A DNA stretch of 64,000 nt from Sphagnum compactum (Eukaryota; Bryophyta; Sphagnopsida; Sphagnales), in contig OZ234503.1 of NCBI GenBank assembly GCA_965153455.1, positions 1,240,001 through 1,304,000 of the forward strand, written 5' to 3'. Below the pieces are notes generated by a model. It worked only from the letters and a program-made list of their open reading frames with translations, was not told the origin of the DNA and did no database searches. Shown one piece after another: positions 48,721 to 62,105 of this stretch. The position numbers and the translations under genes were made by a program. Numbering within the stretch: position 1 is the stretch's first letter; every line of letters starts with the position of its first letter.

Positions 48721-49437
48721 CTCCTGCTTTCAAAGAAAATTGCTCTACATAATCCAATTGCCAAGGTATTGCCTGAATGCAAAACAACTCCAGAGTTTCC
48801 AAAATTGAGACTGTAGATACTGGGGATCTGCTCATGTCCTGGGTCACAGATTAAACACAGCCAAATAAATTGGGTTGAAACACAACTTACCAAAAACAAA
48901 TTCAAAGCCAACAGCAAGGAAACAAAGCAGCAGAAATGCAAATCCAATGGAAACCCATAAAAGACTGGGAACGCTATGTTGGCCAATAATGCTTGGATGA
49001 TAGTTTTACAATCCCCCGAAAGGCGGGAGTAGAGACACACCCTACAAGTCCGTGACATCACTTATTCCACCTTGTTGCATCAGATCACACCCATTTGGCA
49101 AAACAGAAAGTCACCCCATCACCCCATCACATTACATGACAGCTCCCAAATGCTTTTCTTAAGGGACCCATGACCATTGTCTAGTTTTCTTCTGTATACA
49201 TAAGCACAAAACTATTTTTGTAAGTATCATCTAACTGTATTTTTATAGCACATGCAGAGCAATATAGCAGCCCATGGCAAAAAGGGCAATTGCACTACAA
49301 GCTATGTTTCTAATTAGTCAGAGTATAAGAGTTACTGTGTTCCTACTTTCGTCCACATCGGGACAACTTGTGTGCTTCTACAGCATTTTCTAATAGGAGG
49401 ACAACTTCATGTCCTACTATGGCCAATTTGAGGATCA
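48721..49437. other. 3' flank of the DUF630/DUF632 gene
   Basis: Probably contains that gene's 3' untranslated region (minus strand). A 150-codon minus-strand frame at 48609-49061 crosses the MITE boundary and has no recognisable domain, so it is not called. Confidence 0.4.
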
Positions 49438-52400
49438 CTAGTTGGAGATTCTAGAGAGTTTGCTATTTTCGGCGAAGGACTGAAGTTTTTCAAACGACTC
49501 CACAGTTTTACCACTGAATGTTACCAGGGAAAGGAAAACATGAGAGAGGCCAGTTTGCATTGAATTAAGGGTCATGAAACGGGTGTCTTGAATAGATTTG
49601 CGCTCAAGTTCCTTCTCTTCCTCGAACTTTGCCTTGGCCCGACTGAGCTTCATCCTGCATTCTACCACCTCAGCACTCTCTGCAAATTCAGGGGCCTGTG
49701 GGTCAACAGTTGAGTAAGGGATCATGCTGTGGTCCTGGTTGATTGCATTTGCAAGTGCTGCTTCTCTTTTCTGTACTTCCTTCCGATACCGCTCTGCCTT
49801 GCGGCTATGTCTAAATTCCTGCTCCTGTAAGCGAGCCATATCTCGAACTACAGCAGCAAACTTCATAATAGCTTCATGGGTAGTTTTATCAGGAAGTTCC
49901 TCGAGTGAACTCTGCCATTGTTGACATAATGCATTAATAGGAGTAGCCTTACGGTGCAGAGAAAGGAGGGGAGCAGGTGAGTTGAGTCCATTCATCGAGC
50001 GTGCACTGCTGGGTTCACCATCATCAAAGCCAACATGCGAGCTTACACTACGCCGTAACCACTCATTTAGATTCTTCAAGTAATCTCTGAAACTAGTCAC
50101 GACCTTGAGGAATACATTGCCCCACCTGACACATTGAAAGAACCGATGATGAGTTCCCAAAACCATCACAACCAGATAAATTTCAGGATTCCAACACAAC
50201 GGGAACAAGAACCAAAAAGACATGTTAGAAAAGGGCTATACATACTTGAAAACGACATTTTCAAGGTTAAGAGTGGACTGATGATGAAAGGTTGTTGTTG
50301 GTTCTGCAGGTGCTCCCTTGTGAATTGAATTCATGGCCTCCAATGCTCTTCTCTGTGCTTGATGACACTCCCGCATATCCTTCCACATCCCGATCAACCT
50401 GCCCATCAAATCAATAACCAAGATCACCCAATTAATTAATAACTCTCATGAGAATTGAGAAATCTTGATGCTCATGACTAGGAAAGCCAGAACAAGGTCA
50501 ATGTAAACATTTGAATTCAGGTAAACTCTTGGATTACATGTTCATCTTTCCTTGTGGTCAGATGCAAACTCCCTAGATATTGTGCTTGCAGTACCTACAT
50601 AGCTTCCACCTCACTCAGACAGGTCCAGAGAGAAAAGAGAAACTCACGCAAGTAGCAATTCCAAGAGTTGTGGATATAGTTCTTCATCACGTAGTCTTTG
50701 GATATTTACAACAGCTGAATCAACAGCTTGGCTGGCAACATGCTTGCGAGTTTGCAAGTTTTTAATATTGGCCCTGGTCCTCTCCATAATTGTGGGGTCC
50801 TCACCCTTCTTCTCTTGACGTGCAAAAAGAGCATACTTCTTCTCCAGCTCAACCCTCAGGACCTCTTCCTCCTGCTCAGAAAAAGGATTACATAGTTTCA
50901 TGAAAGTCTCATTGGTAAAGGGAAGTTTTTGAGCACAAGCCATGATTCTAAACCCTAATCCTTCGCTCTACAATGTATAGTTGGCATTATAATCCAAGGA
51001 CTACATTCAAATACATCAACAGAAAACCAACTTCCCAACTGGAAGAATACAATGTATACTACCCCCACCATGTAGAAGATTACATGTGGTGAAGCAGGAG
51101 AAACTTAGGGTTAGAGAGCATTCCAGATCCTGTACAGCCCCAAGCATAGAACATGTCCCTCTATTTTGGTCACACATGTGACATTTTTTAAGTGCAGGGA
51201 TCCAGAAATTCAAGAATATCTCTCATAAGAATTGAGAAATCACATCAAGAAATGTATTGTGGATCCTTCTCAATATCTGAGACATAAAAACAGATGTCTA
51301 TGATCTAACCAAGAAACTAGTCCAACAGGATAAGGAAGACTCAAGCCACAAACTCGGAGAAAGCCCGAAAGGTAAAAAAATACCTTGACTTCGTTATAAA
51401 GCTTCTTTTCCCAAGCATATAAGCGGTCAAGTGTCAAAGTATGGCTGGCACCACCACTGTCATCATTCCAAGTCATACTGCTCAAATTGCTCATACTTCT
51501 TGTGCTTCCACCTATGCTGCCACTGTCATCTAAAATACTCGCACTTCTGGTAAGACCTGGTGGTGATGTAAAGGTCTTGGGATTAAAAAACATTCTGGCT
51601 GACTCACCCACGCCTGTCATAACCCATTTGCCAAAAAACTTCAGAGATCTTACAAGTTCAGGAAGGATTCATTCCCCTCAATATCTGAACTCCAGATGCA
51701 TTGAAAAACACTGGCATCTCTACCAGACTCAGTTTGCTTACTGACTGAATGATGTGCACACCAAGCAACAGCAAATAGGTAGTTCAAAGGAATACAAAAA
51801 AAATTAACAGCACCAAAACTAGATTCAAGTGCATTGAATAAGAGAAAATCGAAGTGCTGTCATGGACTTTTTCTGGTGAGGATCTCACCTCTAAGACTGT
51901 CAGAGAAGGTAGAAGGCTGCTGAACATTTCGGGCTTCAAGAAATTTGGACACTGGTTCACCACTCTCCACAGCTCTTAAGAAATAGTCATCGACTTCCCT
52001 AAGTACATCCAGAAGATCCCGCCCTCCCCCAGGAGGGAATCCAGCAGTGACAGCCATATTATGATGATCATGTTTCATTCCATTGCCCTCGGCACTCTTT
52101 TCAGCTACTGCGATTTCAGTAGCTGGCAATGCTTCCTGGAGAGGTCTGTTAGTTGCCTCTGCATCCTTTGCATCATCAGAATCCTGAAGAAAAACAACAG
52201 AAAAGGACCACTCTTATTCAACAGGAGGAAAATGAGCATCCCAACCTGAAAACCATGCACTCTGCCATCTTGTGTCCATCCAAACTAGGCCACATAGTTG
52301 ATCATCATCAACAAACACAACCTTCAGTGAGCACTAATCCTCAGGATGCATCTCAGAAGATCCTGACAAGTAATGCTGTCATGAAACATGGGAGAATCAG

Positions 52401-53198
52401 TCTTACCACTGGACGAGGCCCATCAATATCATCGTCGATTTCATCATCCTCATCATCCTCAAGTTCCGGCATTCCTTCTGCTTCATGCATGTGCTGGAGG
52501 TGGGACTCAGCACCCTGCATAATGTGTGACAGTGGCTTTGAAGGCTGCTGCTCCATGTAATTTACTCGGAAGGAGGGTTGCGCTGGCCTAAAGGGATCAA
52601 GAAATAATTCCTCCCAAGTATTTTTGGAAGAACCCCGTCTGCCACTGCTTGGTGGTGGAGGAGGTGGCAGAGCTTGTCCAAGCCAGTCACCATCTCTTGG
52701 CATCACTGGAGGTATCAAAGGCGGTAGCTCTGGGGAAAAAGGTGAGAAAGGAGTGGGTGACAGCTTAGGTTTATGTTGAGGGGAAGATCGTCTTGCCACT
52801 ACCGGTGGTGATGGTAGGCTTGCAGCTCTTGGAAGTGGGGGTTCAGTTCTTGGTGGTGAATGGGGTGGAGAGGGAGGGAGGGCAGGGGAAATCAGTGAAG
52901 GTAACATAGGTGGTGGTGGAGGTTGCACTAAAGCTTGAGAGGGCGGGCTCTTTGGAGTGGGTGGAGTTAGTGGTTGCTGGATTAGTGGTGTAATTGCTGG
53001 ACCCCACGCTGATAGTTTCTCTTGCCCTTCTGCAAATTGACGGAGAGCTGAACCTGTGGCTTTGAGTGTCTGCATGTACAAGGCATGTGCAGCTGCAAAA
53101 GCATGGCGTGACAGAACCGCTCGCTTCATGAAGTGACCCCGTGCCTTACATTGCGCCACACCTTCCTCACTCTCCACCTTTGATCCCACACACCCCAT
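49438..53198 (-). CDS. DUF630/DUF632 protein (NRG2/REGA-like), 793 aa, 6 exons
   Basis: Member of the plant family with an N-terminal DUF630 and a C-terminal DUF632, which includes Arabidopsis NRG2 (nitrate signalling). Exons on the minus strand: 53198-52407, 52183-51889, 51613-51384, 50871-50648, 50398-50246, 50125-49438; all introns GT-AG, phases match, 2,382 nt in total. The protein starts MGCVGSK (Gly2 for N-myristoylation, Cys3 for acylation), followed by DUF630 (about 1-60; QCKARGHFMKRAVLSRHAFA). Then come a Pro-rich region (about 75-200) and an acidic patch (about 243-260). DUF632 begins near GGGRDLLDVLREVDDYFLRA and continues with LYAWEKKLYNEVK, RLRDEELYPQLLEL, MWKDMRECHQAQ, WLRRSVSS and CQQWQSSLEELPD. 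The coiled-coil-like C-terminus is Lys/Glu/Arg-rich. All hallmarks are present and no lesion is seen. The specific role is inferred from the family. Confidence 0.92.
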
Positions 53199-54324
53199 CT
53201 CTTTCTTCTTCTGCTGCCTCTTTTTCTCTCAATCCCTAATCACCCCTTTTTTTTTCCAGAAACTTGCTGTCATGGAACACACACCCACCTCCTCCTATGT
53301 ATCTTCTTGAGAGAAACTCTGGCATGTAAAGGTCCTGAACTATCTACACTTCAGCCCTTATGTTTGTTTCCAAAACTTAAGAGAAGAGCTTTTGAGAAAG
53401 GCACAAGCCAGAAGCAATCATAGGTGGCGTGTTATGTCATGTGTGTGTGTGTGTGTCTTCAATCAGTAGCGCATCAGCCAATTACTTTCATATAGGTAGG
53501 TTATGGACAAAGTAGTAAGCTTCTTATTGTTGAGTCTCTTTCTCCTTTCTCTCCGATGATGCTCTCTCTGGTTTGTCTGGAAGGCAGAAGCTGTGAGGAG
53601 AAGAAGAAGAAGAAGTCCGGCGCTCCAAGGCTCCCTCCGGAACAATACATCACATAGCAGCGGCGTCTTCACCTAATTTTGCAGCCATCCAACAGCATGA
53701 AAAGGGAAGGAACATGTGGGTTTCAAACCTGGTGCACCCAGTTGCATCGAGAGGGAGGGAGGGAGCTAACTACCGACCACAACGCAACAGCAGCAGCAGC
53801 TTCCGCATCAAATTTGAGCAAGAAAGAGAACAACACCAACAACGCGTTCTCTCCGCCCTAATCTTCTCTTCTTCTTGTTTCGCTTTCTCTTCTCTTTTTC
53901 TTGGGATTTGCCTCTTCTCTTCTCTTCTTTTTCATGTTCTCCTTCCCTTGGTATCACTGTTGTATGAGATTCCTTTTTCCTTCTGCGAAGCTGCTGCTGC
54001 TGCTGCTATTGCTGCGACATGGCGATGGGACCCACACAGAGAGAGAGAGAGAGGGAGAGAGAGAGAACTCGGAAGAGAAAGGAATCCACCCAGTACTGTT
54101 TCTACAAGTGCTGCTGCTACTGAGAGACTCTTGGAAACAAGGATCCCAGTACACACACCCACAACACAAAACTGGAGAGGAATTGAGAATGGAGACACGG
54201 AGAAGGGAAATGACGAGGAGATGGGGAGCCTAAAATACGACGAAAGAAAGACGCAACAACACACTCAGACTTGGTCAACAAAACAAAACAAAGAGAACAG
54301 AAGAGATAGATCTCGCGCGACAAC

Positions 54325-54360
<36 letters not shown>

Positions 54361-54520
54361 CTTCTTCCTTCCTTCCTTTCCTTTCTTCGCCGCCCTGCCG
54401 CTTTGCGAGCTTCCTGCAAGGACGCAAGGCGGCGGTTGCGGCGCCCATGCTGCCTGCCCGTTTTCTCTCTGCTGCCCGCCGCCCTACCCCCAACAATGAG
54501 CCAATGTGCCAGAAGTTCCA
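53199..54520 (-). promoter_or_regulatory. promoter and 5' leader of the DUF630/DUF632 gene
   Basis: Noncoding and of low complexity. On the minus strand it is pyrimidine-rich, with (CT)n runs complementary to GA tracts at 54038-54064 and 54328-54356, a (TG)n run at 53438-53456 and GCT/GCA trinucleotide runs near 53785 and 53990. Such CT-rich tracts are common in plant core promoters and leaders. No clear TATA box was identified. Long frames across it on both strands come from the repeats. Confidence 0.4.
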
Positions 54521-54740
54521 GTGATTTTAATTTTTTTTGGAGTTTTTGTTTGTAGCCAAATTGGAAATTATCCATAGGAACTTGGAAGATATAGAGAAAG
54601 TGGCAATCGTCCTTAGGAATATTTTGCCAAAATATGGCTATATAAGAAAAATAAAGCAAAAATCTTCAATCATCCCTCTATATTTTTGACTACAAATTTG
54701 AAGAAAAAAACCCCCTTCCCCCACCCACAAGAAATAAAGA
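54510..54740 (+). repeat. 'gtagccaaa' MITE-like family, copy
   Basis: It contains 'ccagtgattttaatttttttt', 'tttgtagccaaattgg', 'atccataggaacttgg', 'ccaaaatatggctatataag', 'atttttgactacaaa' and a C-rich end. The same order of blocks is seen in the tandem elements at 8830-9080 ('tttgtagccacagtgggg', 'cttccatagaaaaatg', 'ccaaaactggctataaa'). Confidence 0.4.
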
Positions 54741-55413
54741 GAGACCTCTTTCACTCCATGACACGACTTCTCATTGGCTGCTTGGAAATTCTATTCCCAA
54801 AATTGGCTGCCACTATTTTTGGCCTGGACTAATAGTTCCTTGCTAAGAACACCCTACCTATTCAGAGAAGCATTCATTTACTCTTCAAAAATCAAGGCAC
54901 CAAATCAAACACAATTTCATTGCCCAACCACACACACATTTTTTACTTTTAAAATAAATAAATAGATAAATAAAATTCTTCACACCTATGCACAAGTCAC
55001 CTACCCACGAGGCTATTATTATTACAACATTATTTTCAAGAGAACTCAAAACAATTCAAGCTGGATCCCATTCTAACAATCTCATCGATTACTTGGGCTT
55101 GTGGTTTGTGTTTTTTTTTCCACTCGTAGGCACGAGCTTGATCCACATACCCTCCTCCGTAGTGCATCTTTTTCACACACATATCATAACACACTGTTTG
55201 CTTGCAAATAGACAAAGATTGAAAGCAAGCACAAAGTTTAAAGTATCTCTGACTCCTCCGAGGGAAGAGAGGAGAGAGAGAGAGAGAGATAGTAGAATGA
55301 TGTAGTTTTCATTTGGTCCCGGAGTTTGAGGAATATTCATTCGCCCAGGTAGGTGTGTTATTCACGAGGTACTTCAAACATTTGGTCCCATATTTTGAGG
55401 AATATTCACAAGG
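54741..55413. other. noncoding DNA between repeats
   Basis: No gene is seen. A short (GA)n run lies at 55272-55287. 'gaggaatattca' occurs twice near 55328 and 55397 with 'tttggtcccatattttgagg'-like context, a small tandem duplication. Confidence 0.4.
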
Positions 55414-55692
55414 TGTTGTTTTTAATATGATTTTGACTTATATAGAAAGAATTTTTCATGGAAGAAAAATGACCCAAATTTGTCAGATTTTGAAATTTTT
55501 ATTTTCCAAATTGCCAGATTTTTATAATGAGTTTTAGTAGGTAGCCAATGTATAGAAGGATTATTATTTTTAAATTATTTTTTCATTTTCATATTTAGTA
55601 TGTAGCCAAATTTGGCTAAATTATATAATGATTGATCGTCACTTTGGCTACATCACAAAATCCTTAAAAGAAACCCTGAGTGAAAAACACTT
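55414..55692 (+). repeat. 'gtagccaaa' MITE-like family, copy
   Basis: It starts 'ggtgttgttttt', continues 'atttttcatggaagaaaaat', 'gacccaaatttgtcagattt', 'tagtatgtagccaaatttgg' and ends 'aaccctgagtgaaaaacac'. It aligns closely with 60553-60885. The GTGTTGTTTTT start and AAAAACAC end suggest short terminal inverted repeats. Confidence 0.5.
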
Positions 55693-58600
55693 CCTTTTTT
55701 TTAAAAAATTAGCTAGATTCAACTTGTCACAAGGGGTAGTGCCATTATGTGATAGTGACATTGTGTGACATGATGAGCTTCGGGTTTCATTCACAATGAA
55801 AAATTGCATCTGCATTTACATCTGAAAAGAACTATGTAGGGTAGAACTGCCCATCACCGATCACTTCTTTAGATCTTCATCATTTGTGCTTCATTTTGAA
55901 TGATTTAAAATGTTATGGGAATGCTACCTGAAAGTTCTAAAAATCATCTTTGAAGTGGAAATAAAAAGGAATATTGAAAAAATAACAAGATTTTTTTTTC
56001 CAATTCACAAATTGCGTTTTTTTCAATTGTTCTTCTCTTTGGACCCCTCCTACTTTCAAAGCTTTTAACTTTCTCATTTCTTCTTAATTTAAATGATTTA
56101 AACTGTTATAAGAGTGCCACCTTTAATTCTACAAATCATTTTTGAATGTAATAACAACAAAGCAACATACCAAAAAAAATTTGGGTGATCGGGAAATAGC
56201 TTTGTAGTGTTTGGTGGTTTGTTTTTTTGAGTTCTTGACCCCTTCTACTTTGGGGGCTATAACTTTCTCGATTTTAATTTGTTTTTGATGATTTTTAATG
56301 CGCCAAATGCGTTAACAAGAGGGGTTAAGTTTTGTTTGGACACTAAAAACAATGGAACCCTCCCCTAGATCTGACCTACCTTGAATGTTTAAGTGATCGC
56401 TCATGGGTTGCTTTACCCTAATATTTTTTAAGTTGAGCTTTATGTGATAACAAATTTTCCAAAGGTTTTTGGGGGTGATAAATATAGAATCAACTTGCTA
56501 CCAAATGGATAATCATTCTTTTGTTTAGAAGTTTGTTTTAAAATAATGACTTGTTAATGACCTAAGTTGTAACTCCAAAGGGGATCTCAATTTAGTGCAA
56601 TCCATGGTTATAGTTTGAACAACTGGAGGATTGAACATGCTTAGTTCGTTCATCATTGCACAAGAGTGGTCAACTACATACATATCAATTCATATAATTG
56701 AACATTGAATGGTTCTCATGTAATAATCCTCACCAAACAAACTCCCATTAACACAAAATCTAGATGTAGGTGCTTTTGTTACAAAGATGCATCACGCATC
56801 ACCACACTAACAACAAACATGGTATCAACAATTGCAATCCCAAAGTTGTGCAATGGAAGGAAAAATTCTAACTAATTGTTTGACTTTGATATAGATGTCA
56901 CCACTGCATAATCATTTTATCCAAATTCAAACCTCTTGCACCACCTATTCCCCTAAAAAATTTAATCACCTAATGACTTTCTTATTTTACCAACCTTCTC
57001 AACTACCAACAACTAACCAAAAAGGAAAAATGCATTCCTAGAATGATCATATCACGACTCTCACTTAGAGGGCAATGCATGGGGAGAAAAAAAAATTTAA
57101 GCTTATAGGTTGGGATTAGGTTGAACAAAGGGTCAAAACTTGGGAGAGTGCAAGGGAGTGTGTGGGGGTCAAGGGGAGGCATTTTTAACTTTAAAGTTAA
57201 ACTTTTCAATTTTGAAATTGGGATTCCCAAGGAGTTTCAAATGTCTACAAGGTAAATTGAAAAAAAACTTATGAAATTAGGAATTTAAAATGATGTTGGA
57301 AAGATCTTTTCAAGGGATATAATAAGAGGTCACATGATGTGCCCTGTAGCTTGTCAAACGGTATTTGGGGTAATACCTTGTTGACTTCCAATGTTATAAC
57401 AAAATGCAACCAAGGTGCATTCCCTAATTCCACATGCTTGGGGGTTAATGGGGTGTGTGAAAGTTTCAAAATGAAACTAGGATAAAGGTGCTAGTACAAG
57501 TTCACTAGCAACTTAACATGGGCAAACCAAACAACGTGGTGTTGGACAAGTTGGAACCAAGTGGTGTGTAGATTTAGTCATGTGGGCAACCAACCTCATT
57601 TAATTCACATGGCCTAAACCCAAGTTGGGAGAAAACACCAATTTTCTCTTGAGTATATTATGTAATTGGTGGCAAGTTCTACATTGAAATGGTTAAATCT
57701 CTTAAAACTACCAATTGGAAATTTCAAAAACTATCAAATTATGAATATCATTATCTTGCAAGCTCATAACTCGTGCATACAAACTTTGGTTAAAGAACTT
57801 CAAAAGAAAAGTTATAAGCATTAACAAAATATTTTCAATGTTGTATTGCACATTTCAATTAGATGTCATTTGACCCATGTTTTTGGGGTTTTAGTGATTG
57901 GGAATCAAACTTATATTTTGAGAGAATTATGGCCATGATCCATCTAAAGTTTATGGGTCATTATTTGTCTAAAATTGGGAATGAATCTTATGAATCTCAA
58001 CACTTTCACCACTTTAATATAGGTGTCATGGGCACTTACATAATAATTATAATGAAGAATGTGGTGATTTGTTGCAAGTCCAAGTTGTTGCAAGCCAAAT
58101 TACCCTCTTTGTTTGATTTGTGTAATTTGATCTGACTATGAGTTCAACTTGAAAATCTTGTTTTAAATTGATATCAAAGTTCTTGCATGACTTTATTCTC
58201 TTCGATGCATGGAACTAAATAGTGCACCCAAAGCTTACAAATCTTTGTAAACTTTGTATTAGAAAGCTCGAAGCAATGCTAATCAATTATGAAAGATCAA
58301 TGGTTTAAATGTTAGTTACTATTCCTTTTGGTTTGCTTACCCAATTACACATCACAATAGTTTATTTTCTCCATATAGATGTGTTTTCCTACAAAAACAT
58401 TTTACATCATCTCTTGCAATAAGGTTTGCCAAGTTTAAGTGCATCATCTTGGGTTTTGTTGATGAAAAATATGAATACATGTACCTTCTCACGTGAATTG
58501 ACACCCATTATAACTCAATTGTGATGTCAAATTGAACTAAACTAAATTGGGCTTGTGCCTTGATTATAATTACCAAGTTCTATTATAATTACACTCATCC

Positions 58601-60552
58601 TTCTAGGTTTCCCTCTTCATGCACACACTTACCACCCACAAAAAAAAAAATTCAAATGCACCTCCATCACATTATTACAACCTTTCCTTTCAACCATCAA
58701 CTTAGCTACACAACTTGTTCATATTTAAATTTACATATTAGAAAAAATTGTAAAGTGACCCTACCTTTGGGCTTTCTTTTCACCCCCTACCCCCTTATTT
58801 CAACCTCAAACGTTACTACCTATTTGCAAAGTGAAAAAATATTATTGAATTGAAGCCTAATATTGGCTGCATTTAAGACCCTTGGCTAGTTTAATGTCTT
58901 ACACTGGAATTTAACACCACAATATTAATGCATAAGATTTGAAATAATTATGTCAAGAGTAAACACAATAATAATGAAGGCACTTAGGAAAAAAGGGATG
59001 GGATGAAACTCATATTACACTAAATTTCAGATTTCATTCCCTATTTCAATCCAATGTATTCTTTATTTTTAAAAAAAAATCTCACCCCCTTAACGACCAA
59101 ACTTAGGTTACTAATGTTGTGTTTCCTTCACTTTACAAATATCTCTATTGGGATTAGGATATAAAGGGGGAAAATATATGAAAGTTAAAGCATGCCCAAT
59201 GACAACAATAAACTAATTTTTTCAATATTTTTTAGATGAAGATTTACAATCAAATTGTAAATTATTGTTGTAAGTTGGTAAATATGTCCTTGTTAACAAG
59301 GTCTTGCATTCATATAAATAGAAAGAAATGATTGTCCTCGATTAGTTAAGCATAATGCTTGGCCCCATGTGGTATGATTTAAATGGTCTATACTTTTTCA
59401 ATTCACTCTTGTAGGTTTATAGGTGGGAATGCATGAAGAATTAACATTGTTCTTTGGTTGTGCTAAATATTGATAGAGGTTGAAATGGAGAATGTTGTTG
59501 GAGTGCCTTTAGATGGAGTAAAAAGTCATTGCATATTGTAAGAATTAGTTTCAAAGCTCTCAACCTCACATGACATCATTTTGTCCAAGAAATTTACTAG
59601 GTTATAAATTAGCTTCAACTTGATGATGTTAGCACATGGTTTGGCATTGGGTCCTACATAGCATAATCATGTTTAAAAGGCAAGATACAAAGGATAGTGG
59701 AATAATAAGTCATAACACGTAAAAAAAATAAAATGAGAGTTCTAAAACATTATTTGTGTAATGACACCATGGTGGAGCATGATGAGAAGATTGCATATGA
59801 TGGCACCAAACCCAACAAGCTGAAATTCACATTTCCATAACTTGCACAATGGAGTTAATTAGCCTACAAGTACAAGACTCCATTAAAATGCAATACACAA
59901 GAAAAGTGACACTGATGGGATAAAATTTGATGTTTAGCAAGTGAAAATTGCATTAGGACTCAAATGTTTTTTCTAGCCATGTTGATTAGGGTTTTCTCGT
60001 TCTTCATAGGAGTCTATTTTTGTTGTATGTGCATTTTTTTCACTTTATAGGTGGTATTACGGGGGGATTTTGAAATGGGCAACGAGGACATGGCATGGGA
60101 CTTTGGAGATGCAAATGCATGGGAGATTGAAATTCATGCATGGTCTAATCACATGGCATACATGTAGTGTACATGCATGTAGGCATGTGGATTCCCATGT
60201 GATGGTGCAACAATTGGCACGGTGTAACCTATAACTTCTAACTTCTAACTTGCCTATGTGACAATTATGCATATGGCATAAAACAACGCTTGGCGGAACT
60301 CAAATAAACAATTTTAGTGGGTGGATGTTTTGTTGATGTCATGATGATATGAGACAACGGGGGCTACACTTTTGTATTGTCGACATTTTAAGACCATTTG
60401 GCTTGTTTAATATTTTTTGTAACCCTTAAGAGTGCAAACATCCTTGATTATGTCTCACAAACTCAATGTCATTCTTAATTTTCAATCTCCTTTGGGGTCA
60501 AAAAGGAAAGGCTAATCAAAACTTCAACTTTAGTATTTGAGTCAAGTTGGGC
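55693..60552. other. AT-rich intergenic DNA, no gene recognised
   Basis: Short frames only (for example 57863-58135 plus, 57003-57230 minus), with no motif or splice support. It contains copy B of the dispersed repeat (57700-57900). The minus frame at 60057-60272 is Cys/His-rich but overlaps 'catgcatg' alternating repeats near 60115-60190. Confidence 0.45.
57700..57900 (+). repeat. dispersed repeat, copy B (partner near 39.3 kb)
   Basis: Sequence such as 'aaactatcaaattatgaata', 'cttgcaagctcataactcgt' and 'gaaaagttataagcattaac' matches 39320-39500 in the same order and orientation. Confidence 0.5.
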
Positions 60553-60885
60553 CAGTGTTTTTTTTTTTGGGGCGAAAATTTGCCAAATTTCAACCTGAAA
60601 AATATGATTTTGACCTATACAAAGAATCTTCCATGGAAAAAAAATGACCCAAATTTGTCAGATTTTGATTTTTTTGATTTTTTGATTTTTTTCCAAATTG
60701 CCAGATTTAAATGATAAGTTCCAATAGGTCGCCAGTAGCCAAGAATATAGAAGGTTTTTGATTTTTTCCTTCTTCCATATTTAATCTGTAGCCAAATTTG
60801 GCTAAATCATCTTATGGATTATCCCCACAGGTCACCTACATCACAAAATTGGGGGGAAAAAAAAAACCCTGAGTGGTGCTTATTA
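60553..60885 (+). repeat. 'gtagccaaa' MITE-like family, copy
   Basis: It begins CAGTGTTTTTTTTTTTGGGG and shares with 55414-55692 the blocks 'cttccatggaaaaaaaatga', 'cccaaatttgtcagattttg', 'atctgtagccaaatttggct' and 'aaaccctgagtg'. A further partial copy is at 62560-62760. Confidence 0.5.
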
Positions 60886-61236
60886 TATCATATTATACAA
60901 CAATTATTTGCCAAGTTTCCAACATTTTGATATCCTTCTTCAATTATTGAAATAAAAATTATATCAACCGAGAGAGGAGGAGGAGGTGCAAGTATATTTA
61001 TAGGTTTGCATTTTTGTGCAACAATTTTTCAACAACTTTAAACCCTAAACCCTAATTCACAAACAAGTGAGAGGGTTGTACAAGGTCATTCATCGGGCAT
61101 AACAAAATATATGCTTCAAACAAATATTTGCACAAGTGTTGTTGATCCCACACATACAAAAACCACCCGGTAATATGCCATATGCATGTGTGGCCTTACT
61201 TATTTACTTACTCATGTAGGTAGTTTACCTAGGTAG

Positions 61237-61413
61237 TAGTGTTGTTTTTTTGGGGGTGAAATTTGGTCATTTCTTTCACAAAGAAATTGGGAATTTTTTG
61301 GAATTTTTTTCAAGTGTAATTTTGACTATTTTTGCTAAAATTGTTTTTGGATTTAGTGAATTTTTTTATGTCAAGAAATTATTTAAGAGGAAAAAAAAAA
61401 AAAAAAACCACTA
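61237..61413. mobile_element. small hAT-like MITE, 177 bp
   Basis: The left end is TAGTGTTGTTTTTTT; the right end is AAAAAAACCACTA, whose complement is TAGTGGTTTTTTT. The flanks CTAGGTAG (61229-61236) and CTAGGTAC (61414-61421) form an 8-bp duplication with one mismatch. The interior is AT-rich and noncoding. Confidence 0.5.
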
Positions 61414-61439
61414 CTAGGTACGTTGAGGTCAAAGTCAGG

Positions 61440-61800
61440 TTCTCAGGGCAGTTCTCAAAGAATATATATAAGTGTGGTTGTTATTTTAAAAAAATATAAA
61501 AAATCAAATAACCAGTTCTAAATATATACTCACACTTTCTTAAAAATTCTGAGAACCATTTTAAAAAAATATATAATTGCAGTTCTCAGAAAATCTATCT
61601 GAGAACTGGTCAAAGAACCTTCCATAAAATTGCCAGTTCTTTACTGATTATTTCCTGAAAAAAAAAACCACCTGCTTTTTAAAAATATATATAATTCTGA
61701 ATTTTTAAAAAATACCAGAACCAGATGTTGTTTGATTTCAGAACTGGAAGGTTATTACAAAATTAGAATAATAATAAAAAATTAAATACCCAATAGTGGT
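61440..61800 (+). repeat. relative of the 48.3-kb hAT-like MITE
   Basis: It shares in order 'ctgagaac', 'aaccttccata.aa.tg.cagtt', 'ttctgaattt', 'ccagaacca' and 'gaactgga.ggttatta' with 48370-48690. The terminal CAGTGTT/AACACTG pair could not be placed here; a 'ccagtgttgttggg' string lies at 61809. Confidence 0.4.
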
Positions 61801-62105
61801 CATAAACCAGTGTTGTTGGGCAGATGTTTGATATTGTTAATAACAACAATATATCAGGACAAGGGTTTTTCTTTTTTTCATTATATATATGTATATAGGC
61901 AAATTTTTTAAAACTAAATTACTTGATTTTACACTAGAAAACACACATTTTGTCCAAAATTTTATCATTTTAATTTTAATTTTTTTAATTGTGGAAAAAA
62001 CAACAACAACAACAAAAATTTGTTGGAAAAAAATCACTGATTATAATTTAAGACTCTTAATATAATAAAAACTGGGGATCAGTTTTCTTGTCTCCCTGCA
62101 TTCAG

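Noticed and set aside
48609-49061. 150-codon minus-strand frame
   Set aside because: Crosses the right end of the hAT-like MITE, has no known domain and lies in the 3' flank of the DUF632 gene.
53714-54499. 261-codon plus-strand open frame
   Set aside because: Made of GA, GCT and CT repeats (Arg-Glu and Ala runs); it lies antisense in the leader of the DUF630/DUF632 gene and opposite frames are equally open.
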